This document shows, in pieces, positions 1 to 7,766 of a DNA stretch of 30,925 bases. Source of the DNA: Bacteroidales bacterium UBA6377 (GTDB taxonomy: Bacteria > Bacteroidota > Bacteroidia > Bacteroidales > UBA932); assembly GCA_002438805.1 (NCBI GenBank), contig DJQV01000006.1:1-30925 (forward strand), written 5' to 3'. How positions within the stretch are numbered: the stretch's first letter is position 1; the number at the start of each line of letters is the position of its first letter. The notes beneath the pieces were generated by a model. The model did no database searches and was not told the origin of the DNA. It saw only the letters and a list, made by a program, of their open reading frames with translations. The position numbers and the translations under genes were made by a program.

Positions 1-1119
1 TTTTGCGCTGAACTAAAGATTATTCTTCAGAAAGTCGATGACTCATTCCAGATTATTGACGGGCAACAACGCCTTGTCACTTTGTCTTTGATCCTTGCAA
101 CTTTACATATTGAGGGCATTTCTTTATTGGAAGAAAGCTACCAATCAAAGCTTGCAGAGGATTATGTTGCGTATAATAAGTTCGTAATCAAAAATATTCT
201 GTCAGGAGTAAAGAGGAGTGAGCGCAGGATTACCGCTGAAAGGCTTTGGAATGGAATAGAATTCAATGTGCTTATTTTGAATGACACTTCTATTGATTTG
301 GCGTATACATTTTTCTCAAATGAAAATTCTAAAGGTAAGTCCTTGTCTGATTTCGATCTTTTGAAGGCCCACCACCTCCGTTACATGGCAGACAATCCAG
401 AACAGTCCATGCATTTGGCCAGGAAATGGGACAGGATGATACTTGTCGGAGATGAGGCGGACAGCGACAGTGAGAGGGCATATGTGCGTTCGCTATCGCT
501 GTATGTATTTCGTTTGAGGCACTGGATTCGTATGCGAAATTGGGATGATAATGTGAAATACAATGTTAAAAGAGAGTATGAAGCTGCTCCTTTGATACGG
601 GAGATACCACCTTTTGGAGAGCGGTTTTACTGGAATGAGTCCATCCAAGGCGGTTCACATTTCTTTGCATATGTTGACTCGATTTTATATCAGTTCAATT
701 CATTTGCGTCCACGAATGCCTATAAAGCAATACATGGATTGGATATGGAAACGCATAAATGGTATAGAGATGTTATTGAATCTTTGCTCTTCTGCTACTA
801 TCTGAAGTTCGGTGGGCAGTATTTGTCTGAGGCGCTTATGTTGGTAGCCAAGCGAGTTTCCATGCATCGCTATGAGAATTTTCGTGTTAATTTGGGGAAA
901 TTGCAACAGTTCGCTGCTGACACTAATATCGTCATGATGATAGACCGGGCAACTTCTCCAACATTTTTTTTGGGTGAATTGTTTCAGGTAATAAATGATA
1001 TGCCTGCGATGCAGCCACAAACAAAGATTCAACAGCGTTATTCGCAAGAGATATTGCGTTGTCTTGAGCAGTGCAAGCATGACGTGGAGATAAAGAGTAT
1101 AATAAAATCATTTGTGTAG
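1..1119 (+). CDS. DUF262 domain protein (GmrS-like), 5' end outside window
   Basis: This is the C-terminal part of a DUF262-family protein. The frame is open from base 1, and a DGQQR motif is encoded at 58-72, so the real start lies upstream. The TTG at 82 is internal. After DGQQRLVTLS comes the second family signature, FFSNENSKGKSLSDFDLLKAH, which matches the usual F..xNxxGxxLxxxDLLK pattern. DUF262 is the nucleotide-dependent subunit or domain of GmrSD-type (type IV) modification-dependent restriction enzymes and of relatives such as BrxU and SspE. The visible part shows no DUF1524/HNH nuclease motif up to the stop. The next DUF262 gene starts one base after this stop, so the two are almost certainly co-transcribed and may form a complex. 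Codon use is AT-richer than in the purine and NrdD genes downstream, which suggests acquisition. The family is confident; the substrate is unknown. Confidence 0.85.
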   Translation, partial: FCAELKIILQKVDDSFQIIDGQQRLVTLSLILATLHIEGISLLEESYQSKLAEDYVAYNKFVIKNILSGVKRSERRITAERLWNGIEFNVLILNDTSIDLAYTFFSNENSKGKSLSDFDLLKAHHLRYMADNPEQSMHLARKWDRMILVGDEADSDSERAYVRSLSLYVFRLRHWIRMRNWDDNVKYNVKREYEAAPLIREIPPFGERFYWNESIQGGSHFFAYVDSILYQFNSFASTNAYKAIHGLDMETHKWYRDVIESLLFCYYLKFGGQYLSEALMLVAKRVSMHRYENFRVNLGKLQQFAADTNIVMMIDRATSPTFFLGELFQVINDMPAMQPQTKIQQRYSQEILRCLEQCKHDVEIKSIIKSFV

Positions 1120-1120
1120 G

Positions 1121-2965
1121 ATGAACACTTTGAATAACCTTCGTCTGACCCCTGAGACCATCGGTGATGAGACATATAGCATACCTCTTTACCAGAGGCT
1201 TTTTGAATGGGATACAGAATGTATTACGCAGCTGCTTAATGATTTGAAGGCGCAATCGTCTGACAAGGCCTACTATGTTGGGATGCTGACATCAACTGCA
1301 AAGAATGAATTGGTTGATGGCCAGCAGCGGTTTACCGTCATGATACTGATGGGGATAGTCCTTTCTGTATACTATGATCCTTGGAAGCAATTTATTGTGT
1401 ATAATGGGAAACCTAGATTGACTTTCTCGGCAAGGCCGGAGGATCAAGAGTATCTGGACTTCTTGATTACATCAAAAGGCAACGATGTGTCCGCTCCATA
1501 TGAAAACAAGAAGATGAAGAAAGGTGTGGAATGTATCCAAAGCTATATGCGTTCTGGATTTGAATGCGATAGAGAACGTGTGAAATATGCTGAGTACGTG
1601 TACAAACACATGACCTTCTTCGTGACATCCTTACCGGACAGTTATCGACAACAGTCTCTGAATAAATATTTTGAAAGGATGAATTCCACTGGGAAGAATC
1701 TTGATGGACACGAAATTGTCAAGGTGAAGTTACTTCACAAATTAGCTTCTGAGAAGGATTTCTTTACAAGAGCATGGAATCGTGTGGCGGATATGGATAC
1801 TCCTTGCTTTAGGATAAGGCGTTGGAATAATGAGGATGAAAGTGGGATGAAAGAAAGAATCCGGAAAGCCATCGTTGACCGTAATTCTCCGCGTGCACTG
1901 TTCAATAATAATCTATTGAATGGTCTCAAGGAAACGGAAGAAGAACAAGCAAGTGGAAGTTCTATCAAGGATGTAAAAGAGAGTTCCAAAGCCCCGGTAA
2001 AGAACCAAAGGACGGGAGACGGAAGCCATTCCGTAATGAGTTTTTCCGACTTCCTTCTTCAGTGTCTATACAGGTTTTTAACGGTCAGGGGGAAGGGAAT
2101 AGGAGAAAAAACAGTTTTTTTCAATAAGGCGAACTTAGTTGACACTTTTGAAAAGCACTTGATTAGCCGGAACGATAGTCATGAAATTGAGGAATTTTTT
2201 TCTTGTCTTGTATGCTTTCGGGTTCTTTTGGATGTATACTTTGTGCGTATTCTTGATGGTGGGGGAGACTATGACTATGATCTGGAAATGCCTTTCGTTG
2301 AAAAAGATGACGCCATAAAGACTCTGAAAATGTTTGAGTCCATGTTATATGTCAATTCTTCACCAGTGACGTATTATCAGTGGTTCAACATTTTGATTGA
2401 TGCTGTCGATACCGATTGCCCCATCGAGCCGAAAGTTTTGTATAATGCGTTGAGGATTAAAGATAATGAGGCGCATCCCAAAGAAAAGCTCGGGTATGAA
2501 GACCTGAGTTATGAGCGCGTTGACCGGTATTGGTTCTGGCGTCTTGATTTCTATATTTGGCTGAAGCGTAAAGAATTATTCCGTGATGATGCTGCTTCTG
2601 GAAATGGTGTCATCAGGCGAGCTATTGACGTTGCCGAGAAATATGTCTTCAAGAGAAACAGGTCAATCGAGCACATCGCGCCACAAACACCCCTCCAAAA
2701 CGACACGTTGAGACTAAAACCGGAAGATCTCAATTCATTTGGCAATCTGGTGATGATTTCTTCTGAACAGAACTCAACCTTGTCAAATTCAATTTATCAA
2801 GAGAAAAAGGCACGGATCGAATCATTCCTTGATGGCTCAAGAAGTGGCTCTATTGAGAGTTTAAAAATGTTGCATGCCTTTACTTTCAACAAGTCATGGA
2901 GTCTTGATGCTATAGAAAAGCATGGCGAGACCATGTTTAACATATTGCTTAATAGTTATGAATAG
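1121..2965 (+). CDS. DUF262-DUF1524 protein (GmrSD-family restriction-like nuclease)
   Basis: The ATG at 1121 lies one base after the upstream stop and gives 614 aa. An upstream in-frame TTG at 1112 is less likely. Visible features are the N-terminal DUF262 signature IPLYQRLFEW (about residues 21-30), DGQQR at about 66-70, and a second DUF262 signature, YFERMNSTGKNLDGHEIVK, at about 183-201. The C-terminal DUF1524 HNH-type region has EHIAPQ with His at about 518, then NSFGNLVMIS and a terminal N....Y..KKARI segment. Known members of this architecture (GmrSD, BrxU, SspE) use NTP hydrolysis by DUF262 to control an HNH nuclease that attacks modified phage DNA. The middle region, about residues 270-310, is polar, rich in Ser, Lys and Glu, and looks like a linker. 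Pairing with an upstream DUF262 protein lacking HNH suggests a two-subunit defence system. The target modification cannot be read from the sequence. Confidence 0.88.
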   Translation: MNTLNNLRLTPETIGDETYSIPLYQRLFEWDTECITQLLNDLKAQSSDKAYYVGMLTSTAKNELVDGQQRFTVMILMGIVLSVYYDPWKQFIVYNGKPRLTFSARPEDQEYLDFLITSKGNDVSAPYENKKMKKGVECIQSYMRSGFECDRERVKYAEYVYKHMTFFVTSLPDSYRQQSLNKYFERMNSTGKNLDGHEIVKVKLLHKLASEKDFFTRAWNRVADMDTPCFRIRRWNNEDESGMKERIRKAIVDRNSPRALFNNNLLNGLKETEEEQASGSSIKDVKESSKAPVKNQRTGDGSHSVMSFSDFLLQCLYRFLTVRGKGIGEKTVFFNKANLVDTFEKHLISRNDSHEIEEFFSCLVCFRVLLDVYFVRILDGGGDYDYDLEMPFVEKDDAIKTLKMFESMLYVNSSPVTYYQWFNILIDAVDTDCPIEPKVLYNALRIKDNEAHPKEKLGYEDLSYERVDRYWFWRLDFYIWLKRKELFRDDAASGNGVIRRAIDVAEKYVFKRNRSIEHIAPQTPLQNDTLRLKPEDLNSFGNLVMISSEQNSTLSNSIYQEKKARIESFLDGSRSGSIESLKMLHAFTFNKSWSLDAIEKHGETMFNILLNSYE

Positions 2966-3054
2966 GCTTTAGGATGCGAATTATCCACATATCGGACATG
3001 AAATAAATGCTAATCCCAATATTCATGTGATTTTTAGGATTAAGACGTTTGTTT
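2966..3054. other. convergent intergenic spacer, no recognisable signal
   Basis: This is an 89-base gap between the stop of the rightward DUF262-DUF1524 gene and the stop of the leftward AAA-ATPase-like gene. It is AT-rich. The only structure seen is a weak AATCC/GGATT inverted pair around 3012-3040, which is not convincing as a terminator. Confidence 0.4.
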
Positions 3055-4629
3055 CTATGATTGGGAACCAATCTTCCAAGATTCAAGCGTACGCGTTTGG
3101 GAGGAGATGTTGACGCCGACCTTGACGCAGGTTCCGTCCGCCTTGTAGGAGATGAGGTAGCCCTTGTCATCGATCTGGCGTAGGGCCTGGTCAGCGGAGC
3201 CGTCGAGCTTGAACTCGAAGACGTAGGTCCTGTCCTTTGTCCAGCATACGGCGTCGGCCCTGCCGGCGGCTGACTTGACCTCGGCCCGGGTGTAGTAGCC
3301 GAGCAGGGAGAAGATGAGGTAGATGATGGTCTGGAAGTGCTTCTCGGTCTTGTTCTCGAGGTCATAAGGTATGCCGGCGAGGAAGGACTGGAGGAGTGTG
3401 AGGGCCTTGTCGATGTCGTGGCGGTACATGGCGACGAAGAACTGTGCGACGAAGCCGCTGCCGGTCATCATCCTGCTGCGGTACTGTGCCAGAAGCCCCT
3501 GGGTGAATCCGATCTTGACTTCCCTGTTGGGGTAGCCCAAGGTGTAGAGGTGCAGGTCGCGGTCGTAGTCCTTGATGGTGAGATAGCCGGTCTGGTAGAG
3601 CATCGGGAGGACGTTGTCGCTGATCTCCGGAGAGACGTCGAAGTCCGACTCCGGAATCATCGGCATGCTGTCGAGGGTGGTTTCATCAATATCCGAGTTC
3701 CTCAGTCTCTCAAGCAGGAAAGTCGGAGTGCCGGTGTCGAACCAGTAGCTGCCGAAGTCCTTGGCGTCAAGCGACTTGATGAGGCTGAACGGGTTGTAGA
3801 TGTCTTCTGATCCGGCGCAGAAGTGGTAGCCGTCATAGTTGCGTTTGAGTTCTCCCAGAGTCTCTTCACAAGACTGGCCTAGGCTCTCGGACATTCTCCT
3901 GACGGATTCTTTCATCTGAGATTCTAGCTCGCTCTGGGATATGCCGCAGATGGCAGAGTATTCGGGCATCATGGAGATGTTCTGCAGGTTGTTGAGTTCG
4001 CTGAAGATGCTGAGTTGCGCGAACTTGTTGATCCCCGTTATGAAGACGAAGCGAAGGTAGGGGTCGAGGCTCTTGATGGGGCTGTAGAAGTTCCTCATGA
4101 TCTGCCTCATCGGGGCGAGCCTCTGCTGGTCGTTCATCACGTCAAGAAGAGGTGCGTCGTACTCGTCTATGATGACCACGGCCTTCTCTCCAGTCTGCTC
4201 GGCGGCCACTTTTACCAGCCTCTCAAAACGGGCGTTCACATCGCCTTCAGAGATGCTTTCATCCTTTCCAAAGGCGTTCTCGTATGCGCTGAGTTTGTAA
4301 CCAAGGGTGCGGAGCAGCTGTTCCTCGTCGAGGTGCTTCGCCGTGGACATGTCGAAGTGGAACACGGGGTGCTTGGGCCATTCGTTCTTCAGCCTCCCTG
4401 CCTCCAGCCCCTCGAACAGTTCCTTGTCTCCTGCGAAATAGCTGTGGATGGTGGAGGAGAGCAGGGACTTGCCGAAACACCGCGGCCGGCTGAGGAACAC
4501 ATAACTGTAGTTTTCCGCCAGATCGTGGACGTATCCTGTCTTGTCGATGTAGAGGTAGCCTCCATCGATTATCTTGTCAAATGTCTGCACCCCTATCGGG
4601 TACTTTATCCTTTTCTCCTCCATAGCCAT
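3055..4629 (-). CDS. AAA-ATPase-like / DUF1703 PD-(D/E)XK family protein
   Basis: The protein has 524 aa from the ATG at 4629. A longer frame reaches 4683, but a TATCTTTG box at 4650-4657 lies between the two, so the inner ATG is preferred. The N-terminus reads YPIGVQTF..I..GG.LYIDKT, typical of the AAA-ATPase-like family PF09820. The P-loop-like segment SRPRCFGKSLL has Lys54, with Cys51 where Arg is usual (the related protein at the right end of the window has SRPRRFGKSLL). The Walker B-like segment is AVVIIDEYD. The C-terminus carries the DUF1703 nuclease-fold signature YVFEFKLDGSADQALRQI, with the E-x-K of PD-(D/E)XK enzymes, and length is normal for the family. These proteins are abundant multicopy genes in Bacteroidota, and their function is not settled (mobile-DNA or defence roles have been suggested). 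It stands alone here, convergent with the DUF262 genes. Confidence 0.88.
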   Translation of the reverse strand: MAMEEKRIKYPIGVQTFDKIIDGGYLYIDKTGYVHDLAENYSYVFLSRPRCFGKSLLSSTIHSYFAGDKELFEGLEAGRLKNEWPKHPVFHFDMSTAKHLDEEQLLRTLGYKLSAYENAFGKDESISEGDVNARFERLVKVAAEQTGEKAVVIIDEYDAPLLDVMNDQQRLAPMRQIMRNFYSPIKSLDPYLRFVFITGINKFAQLSIFSELNNLQNISMMPEYSAICGISQSELESQMKESVRRMSESLGQSCEETLGELKRNYDGYHFCAGSEDIYNPFSLIKSLDAKDFGSYWFDTGTPTFLLERLRNSDIDETTLDSMPMIPESDFDVSPEISDNVLPMLYQTGYLTIKDYDRDLHLYTLGYPNREVKIGFTQGLLAQYRSRMMTGSGFVAQFFVAMYRHDIDKALTLLQSFLAGIPYDLENKTEKHFQTIIYLIFSLLGYYTRAEVKSAAGRADAVCWTKDRTYVFEFKLDGSADQALRQIDDKGYLISYKADGTCVKVGVNISSQTRTLESWKIGSQS

Positions 4630-4649
4630 AGTCAAATGATGTCCAACCC

Positions 4650-4657
4650 CAAAGATA
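4650..4657 (-). promoter_or_regulatory. Bacteroidota -7 box for the AAA-ATPase-like gene
   Basis: Read on the minus strand this is TATCTTTG, an exact match to TAnnTTTG. It lies 20 bases before the ATG at 4629 and supports that start. No clear TTTG -33 element was found at the usual 19-21 base spacing. Confidence 0.5.
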
Positions 4658-4735
4658 ACGAATATTCCTGAATGCCGTGGCATCGCCTGCTACAACTGCA
4701 ACATGGGGATGCCGACATTTGGCAGTGAGCCGGAA

Positions 4736-4743
4736 TATATTTG
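4736..4743 (+). promoter_or_regulatory. possible -7 box upstream of the small ORF
   Basis: TATATTTG matches TAnnTTTG. A TTTG at 4718-4721 is only 14 bases upstream, shorter than the 19-21 usual for a -33/-7 pair, so this is tentative. Transcription from here would run through the G9 tract at 4798-4806 into the small ORF at 4850. Confidence 0.35.
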
Positions 4744-4797
4744 CACCATGAAGAATTTATGCTGAAAAAAATTAAATGACCCAATATGGACTTGATA

Positions 4798-4806
4798 GGG
4801 GGGGGG
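4798..4806 (+). repeat. G9 homopolymer tract
   Basis: Nine consecutive G residues lie between a candidate promoter and a small ORF. An ATG at 4776 is out of frame with the ORF at 4850. One extra G would put them in the same open frame with no intervening stop, as checked codon by codon. Such tracts are slippage-prone, so this could be a contingency locus or a sequencing or assembly artefact. Confidence 0.6.
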
Positions 4807-4849
4807 AGAAAACAGGTATCTTGTGCGTTCAACATTAATTCAATTTTAT

Positions 4850-5068
4850 ATGGAAAGCATTGAAAATTACAAAGACTACTATCTGGAGATGGCCGGCGAG
4901 GGAGATGTGCTCCCTGTCGAGTTCTCCGTCAAAGAATTGCTTGATTACAATTTTGGTCACAATTTTGGTCTGTATGACTGGTCAGACGATGAAAAGATCA
5001 ATCTGATAGATGCTATGATCTCTGACTTGAATGACTATAAAGATGAGTTGAAAGCAGGTCGTGGCTGA
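4850..5068 (+). CDS. small hypothetical protein, 72 aa
   Basis: The product starts MESIENYKDYYLEMAGEGD and is acidic, with alternating charged and aromatic residues that suggest a small soluble helical protein. I do not recognise the family. The ATG at 4850 is preferred; an in-frame GTG at 4823 would add nine residues. It lies downstream of the G9 tract and about 70 bases upstream of the glycosylase-like gene, in the same orientation. AT-rich composition groups it with that gene and the DUF262 pair. No catalytic motif, signal peptide or membrane segment is visible. Whether it is translated is uncertain. Confidence 0.5.
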   Translation: MESIENYKDYYLEMAGEGDVLPVEFSVKELLDYNFGHNFGLYDWSDDEKINLIDAMISDLNDYKDELKAGRG

Positions 5069-5136
5069 TTAAAAGCGAAAGCCTCGTGTCATCTACGGTG
5101 TATGGTCGAGGCATGAGCACCTGATAGTTGTCAATA

Positions 5137-5829
5137 ATGTATGTGATTATGAAGAAACATTTTTTCGACCCTTTTGTGGGGGAAAACTATTCTGCAGGAA
5201 TCAGGGGCAAGAAGATTCTTGTAGTCGGTGCCAGTTTTTACTGTAATAACACGCAGTGTCAATTCTTTAATGACTGTACAGATGTGTTAAAAAAGGATTC
5301 GAGTGTATATGATACTCGATGTGAATATAGTGGTGGATATCCTCTTAGGCAGGAACCGAAGAATAATATAGGTCAGCATTATCGTGCTTATGAGGTTTTC
5401 GGAAAATTTATGCGGGAGAAGATATCTGGAGATGCTTGTTATGATGATGTGTGGAATCGTATGGCCTTTACCAATTATGTCCAGTTCTTTCTTCCTGCGA
5501 ATGATGGAAATTTCAGGCCTACATATTATTCTGATTCTTCAGATCGAGATTTTGATGCCTTTATTGAGATTGTCAAGGAACTTTCTCCTGACATAGTGAT
5601 AGTATGGGGTTGCGCTATCGCTAGTGCCGTGAAAGAAGACAATAAGTATCTTGTTGATAATAGTAAGAAAGAACTTGAGGATACAGAATATTATGTCTGT
5701 CACATCAGGGTACCTGGGGTGGATCATGATGTCGCCATCATCAACCCGTATCATCCGGTCTCTCCGAAATGGTGGTCTGGACTTTCAGATTTTGAAAAAT
5801 ACCTCCTTGGAGAACTGACTAGGGCTTGA
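5137..5829 (+). CDS. uracil-DNA-glycosylase-superfamily-like protein with Cys cluster (tentative)
   Basis: The protein has 230 aa from the ATG at 5137; the ATG at 5149, giving MKKHFFDPF, is also possible. The order of segments resembles the UDG-like fold. KKILVVGASFY sits where the GExPG-type motif would be, followed by MAFTNYVQFFLP, then SPDIVIVWGCA (as in the 'PKVIVALG' strand), and finally INPYHPVSPKWW in place of the HPSP loop. Four cysteines cluster near the N-terminus (C36, C41, C47, C62; spacing x4, x5, x14). This could be a metal or Fe-S site, but the spacing is not that of the known Fe-S UDG families. There is no signal peptide. It is AT-rich and lies in the accessory block with the DUF262 genes. 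The canonical catalytic residues cannot be assigned, so a glycosylase function is inferred from motif order only. Confidence 0.5.
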   Translation: MYVIMKKHFFDPFVGENYSAGIRGKKILVVGASFYCNNTQCQFFNDCTDVLKKDSSVYDTRCEYSGGYPLRQEPKNNIGQHYRAYEVFGKFMREKISGDACYDDVWNRMAFTNYVQFFLPANDGNFRPTYYSDSSDRDFDAFIEIVKELSPDIVIVWGCAIASAVKEDNKYLVDNSKKELEDTEYYVCHIRVPGVDHDVAIINPYHPVSPKWWSGLSDFEKYLLGELTRA

Positions 5830-5910
5830 TATATAATAATTTGAGGTCCCAAGACGTTTAGACTTCCTTGCCTTGGTGGCAGGTAAGCCTCTGATTCACA
5901 GTGTAAAAGC

Positions 5911-5945
5911 AAAAGTGCCTATCCCGTTTTTCGGATAGGCATTTT
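5911..5945. terminator. bidirectional rho-independent terminator
   Basis: The arms TGCCTATCC (5916-5924) and GGATAGGCA (5933-5941) form a perfect 9-bp stem with an 8-nt loop. AAAA at 5911-5914 precedes it and TTTT at 5942-5945 follows it, so it can end both the rightward glycosylase-like transcript and the leftward purF-to-esterase transcript. Confidence 0.8.
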
Positions 5946-5974
5946 GCGTATAAAGCTGTTATTCAGCGAGTTGC

Positions 5975-6056
5975 CTGCCACCGACAGTAATCGAAGCCTG
6001 CCACCGGCTGTGTCAGTTGTCTGCCACCGGGCGCAATCAATCAATTTCTGCCATCG
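5975..6056 (+). repeat. four short direct repeats, CTGCCACCG
   Basis: Copies lie at 5975-5983, 5998-6006, 6021-6029 and 6048-6056 (the last reads CTGCCATCG), at spacings of 23, 23 and 27 bases. Flanks share short CAATC-type runs. An inverted partial copy lies at 5875-5882. They sit just past the 3' end of the esterase gene; function is unknown. Confidence 0.5.
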
Positions 6057-6097
6057 CTCAATCAAAGCGCGACTTTGTGGTGACACTCATCGCAACC

Positions 6098-7765
6098 CTA
6101 TTTCAGCGTCTTGCGCAGCGGCAGTTTGCGAAGACCCCTAATGCCTTTGACTACGCTCCGGGCGTTGCGCTCCGCGCCGATCTCGGAAGAGTGCGTGTGG
6201 TCGCCCTGGAAGTGCTTGTCCGCTTCTTCCTTGGACAGCTTGTCAAGGGCGGATGCTGAGATTTCGTTGAGGTCGATGAACCAGGCCCCGGTCTGCTCGG
6301 CGGCCTCGCGGCTCCACTCCTTGTAGTCTTTTTCGCGGATGATCCTGCCGTTTTCGTCGCGCATGTTGCGCGGGGTGATGCTCATGACGATAGGGATGGC
6401 ACCCTTCTCCTTGGCATCGAGGCAGAATTTGCGAATATACCAGCCGAAACTGTAGATTCCCTCGTTGAGTCCGGTCGGCTCCATCTTCATCACTTCCTTC
6501 TCGTTGCCGTTGCCCTTAAGTTCTCCGCGGGCCTTGCCTGTGTTGATCGGGCCGCCGTCGTTGTGTCCGAACTGGATCAGCACATAGTCTCCCGGGCGGA
6601 GTTCGTCATAGACCACGTTCCAGCGGCCCTCATCAAGGAATGTCCTCGCGCTGCGGCCGGCCTTGGCATGGTTGTCAACGGATATCTTCTTGGGGTTGAA
6701 GTATTTGCTTATGACCTGGCCCCAACCTACTTTGCCGCTCGTCGCTGTGTCGTCGATCTTTCCGGTGGAGTCTCCGATGATGAAGAGCACCGGCTTGCCT
6801 TCCTGCCGTACAGCGCTTTCGTAGTGCTTTTCCGGAAGAAGGTAAGTGGACAGGGCGATGTCCGGGCGTTTGCGAAGTTCCTGCGCGAAGGTCTCGGCGT
6901 TGATCACGGCGCCGAATGATGAAGGGTGGATGTTGTCGCTGTAGTAGAGGTAGTCCACTTTGACGGAGTCGAAGACATTGTTGTATTTGTCGCAGATGGC
7001 TGCGTTGAAATCAATGAACGGTACGCCCTTCTCCTCTGCGATGGCCTTTATGACCTCAGTCTTGCCGGTGCTCGGGTGGATCTTGCCGTCCTCTCCGCGG
7101 CCCTTGCGGGATGTCAGTGAGAGAAGCAGAGGGTTGGCGCCGCGTGCGCGTATCTCGTCGATATAGATGCGCAGGTACTCGCCGTAGGTGTAGATCCTCT
7201 CCCGGGTGCCGCTGCCGGGAAGTATCACTTCAGTGTATTCCTTGCCGTCACCCGGGAGGATCCCTCTGAATCGACCGTCAGCCATCTCGCTTCCCCCTGT
7301 GCGGTCGTTGTGGCCGAGTTGGATGATGGCCCAGTCACCGGGCCTCATCGCGTGAAGGGCGGGGAAGAGCCAGTTTTTGTAGAACGAACGTGTACCCTCT
7401 CCGCCGAGGGCGTGGTTCTCTACCGTTATCCTGTCTGTGTCGAACCAGTTCTGGATGAAATAACCCCAACCCCACTGCCCGTTGCTGCCGTTGCCGTCAA
7501 CCCCGGTGCGCATGGTGGAGTCACCGAGCAGGAAGAGCACCGGATTGTCGCCATTGCGGTGTGAACCGGGTACGGGGCGTTCGGTGTAATATCGGTTGAG
7601 GCTGTCGAGCACGGTGCTGGATTCTGCACCCGTAGCCTTGGCGAGTTCACGTGCCTGAACCGGGATCCTGCGGGACTCGGCGTCAGGATCGAGTATGCCC
7701 GTCTGGGCAAAGCAGGCAGCCCCGCTGAGGAGCAGGGCTGCACTGAATATGAGTTTGATTTTCAT
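6098..7765 (-). CDS. secreted tandem SGNH/GDSL esterase (rhamnogalacturonan acetylesterase-like)
   Basis: The protein has 555 aa. The ATG at 7765 lies one base after the beta-galactosidase stop. It starts with a signal peptide, MKIKLIFSAALLLSGAACFAQ. Two complete SGNH hydrolase domains follow. Domain 1 has FLLGDST (Ser at about 83), an oxyanion Gly in LGGEGTRS, LGHND at about 150-154, and D..H in SDNIHP (D277, H280). Domain 2 has FIIGDST (Ser about 333), KAGRSART, FGHND, and GDHTH (D522, H525). Rhamnogalacturonan acetylesterases of this type remove O-acetyl groups from pectin backbones, and they are usually single- or two-domain secreted or periplasmic enzymes in Bacteroidota pectin-utilisation loci. 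Its adjacency to a secreted GH2 beta-galactosidase fits rhamnogalacturonan-I side-chain and backbone trimming. Exact substrates are inferred. It is the last gene of the leftward string ended at 5916-5945. Confidence 0.9.
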   Translation of the reverse strand: MKIKLIFSAALLLSGAACFAQTGILDPDAESRRIPVQARELAKATGAESSTVLDSLNRYYTERPVPGSHRNGDNPVLFLLGDSTMRTGVDGNGSNGQWGWGYFIQNWFDTDRITVENHALGGEGTRSFYKNWLFPALHAMRPGDWAIIQLGHNDRTGGSEMADGRFRGILPGDGKEYTEVILPGSGTRERIYTYGEYLRIYIDEIRARGANPLLLSLTSRKGRGEDGKIHPSTGKTEVIKAIAEEKGVPFIDFNAAICDKYNNVFDSVKVDYLYYSDNIHPSSFGAVINAETFAQELRKRPDIALSTYLLPEKHYESAVRQEGKPVLFIIGDSTGKIDDTATSGKVGWGQVISKYFNPKKISVDNHAKAGRSARTFLDEGRWNVVYDELRPGDYVLIQFGHNDGGPINTGKARGELKGNGNEKEVMKMEPTGLNEGIYSFGWYIRKFCLDAKEKGAIPIVMSITPRNMRDENGRIIREKDYKEWSREAAEQTGAWFIDLNEISASALDKLSKEEADKHFQGDHTHSSEIGAERNARSVVKGIRGLRKLPLRKTLK

Positions 7766-7766
7766 G

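Larger units (their letters stand above)
5830..6097. other. 268-base intergenic region with terminator and short repeats
   Basis: This region separates the convergent glycosylase-like gene (+) and the SGNH esterase gene (-). It contains a strong hairpin at 5916-5941 flanked by A4 and T4. It also contains four direct copies of the 9-mer CTGCCAC/TCG between 5975 and 6056, plus an inverted partial copy at 5875-5882. No convincing coding region was seen. Confidence 0.6.

Noticed and set aside
3337..4671. Plus-strand open frames opposite the AAA-ATPase-like gene
   Set aside because: They lie wholly antisense to a strongly recognisable protein and show low-complexity Val/Glu-rich translations typical of shadows.
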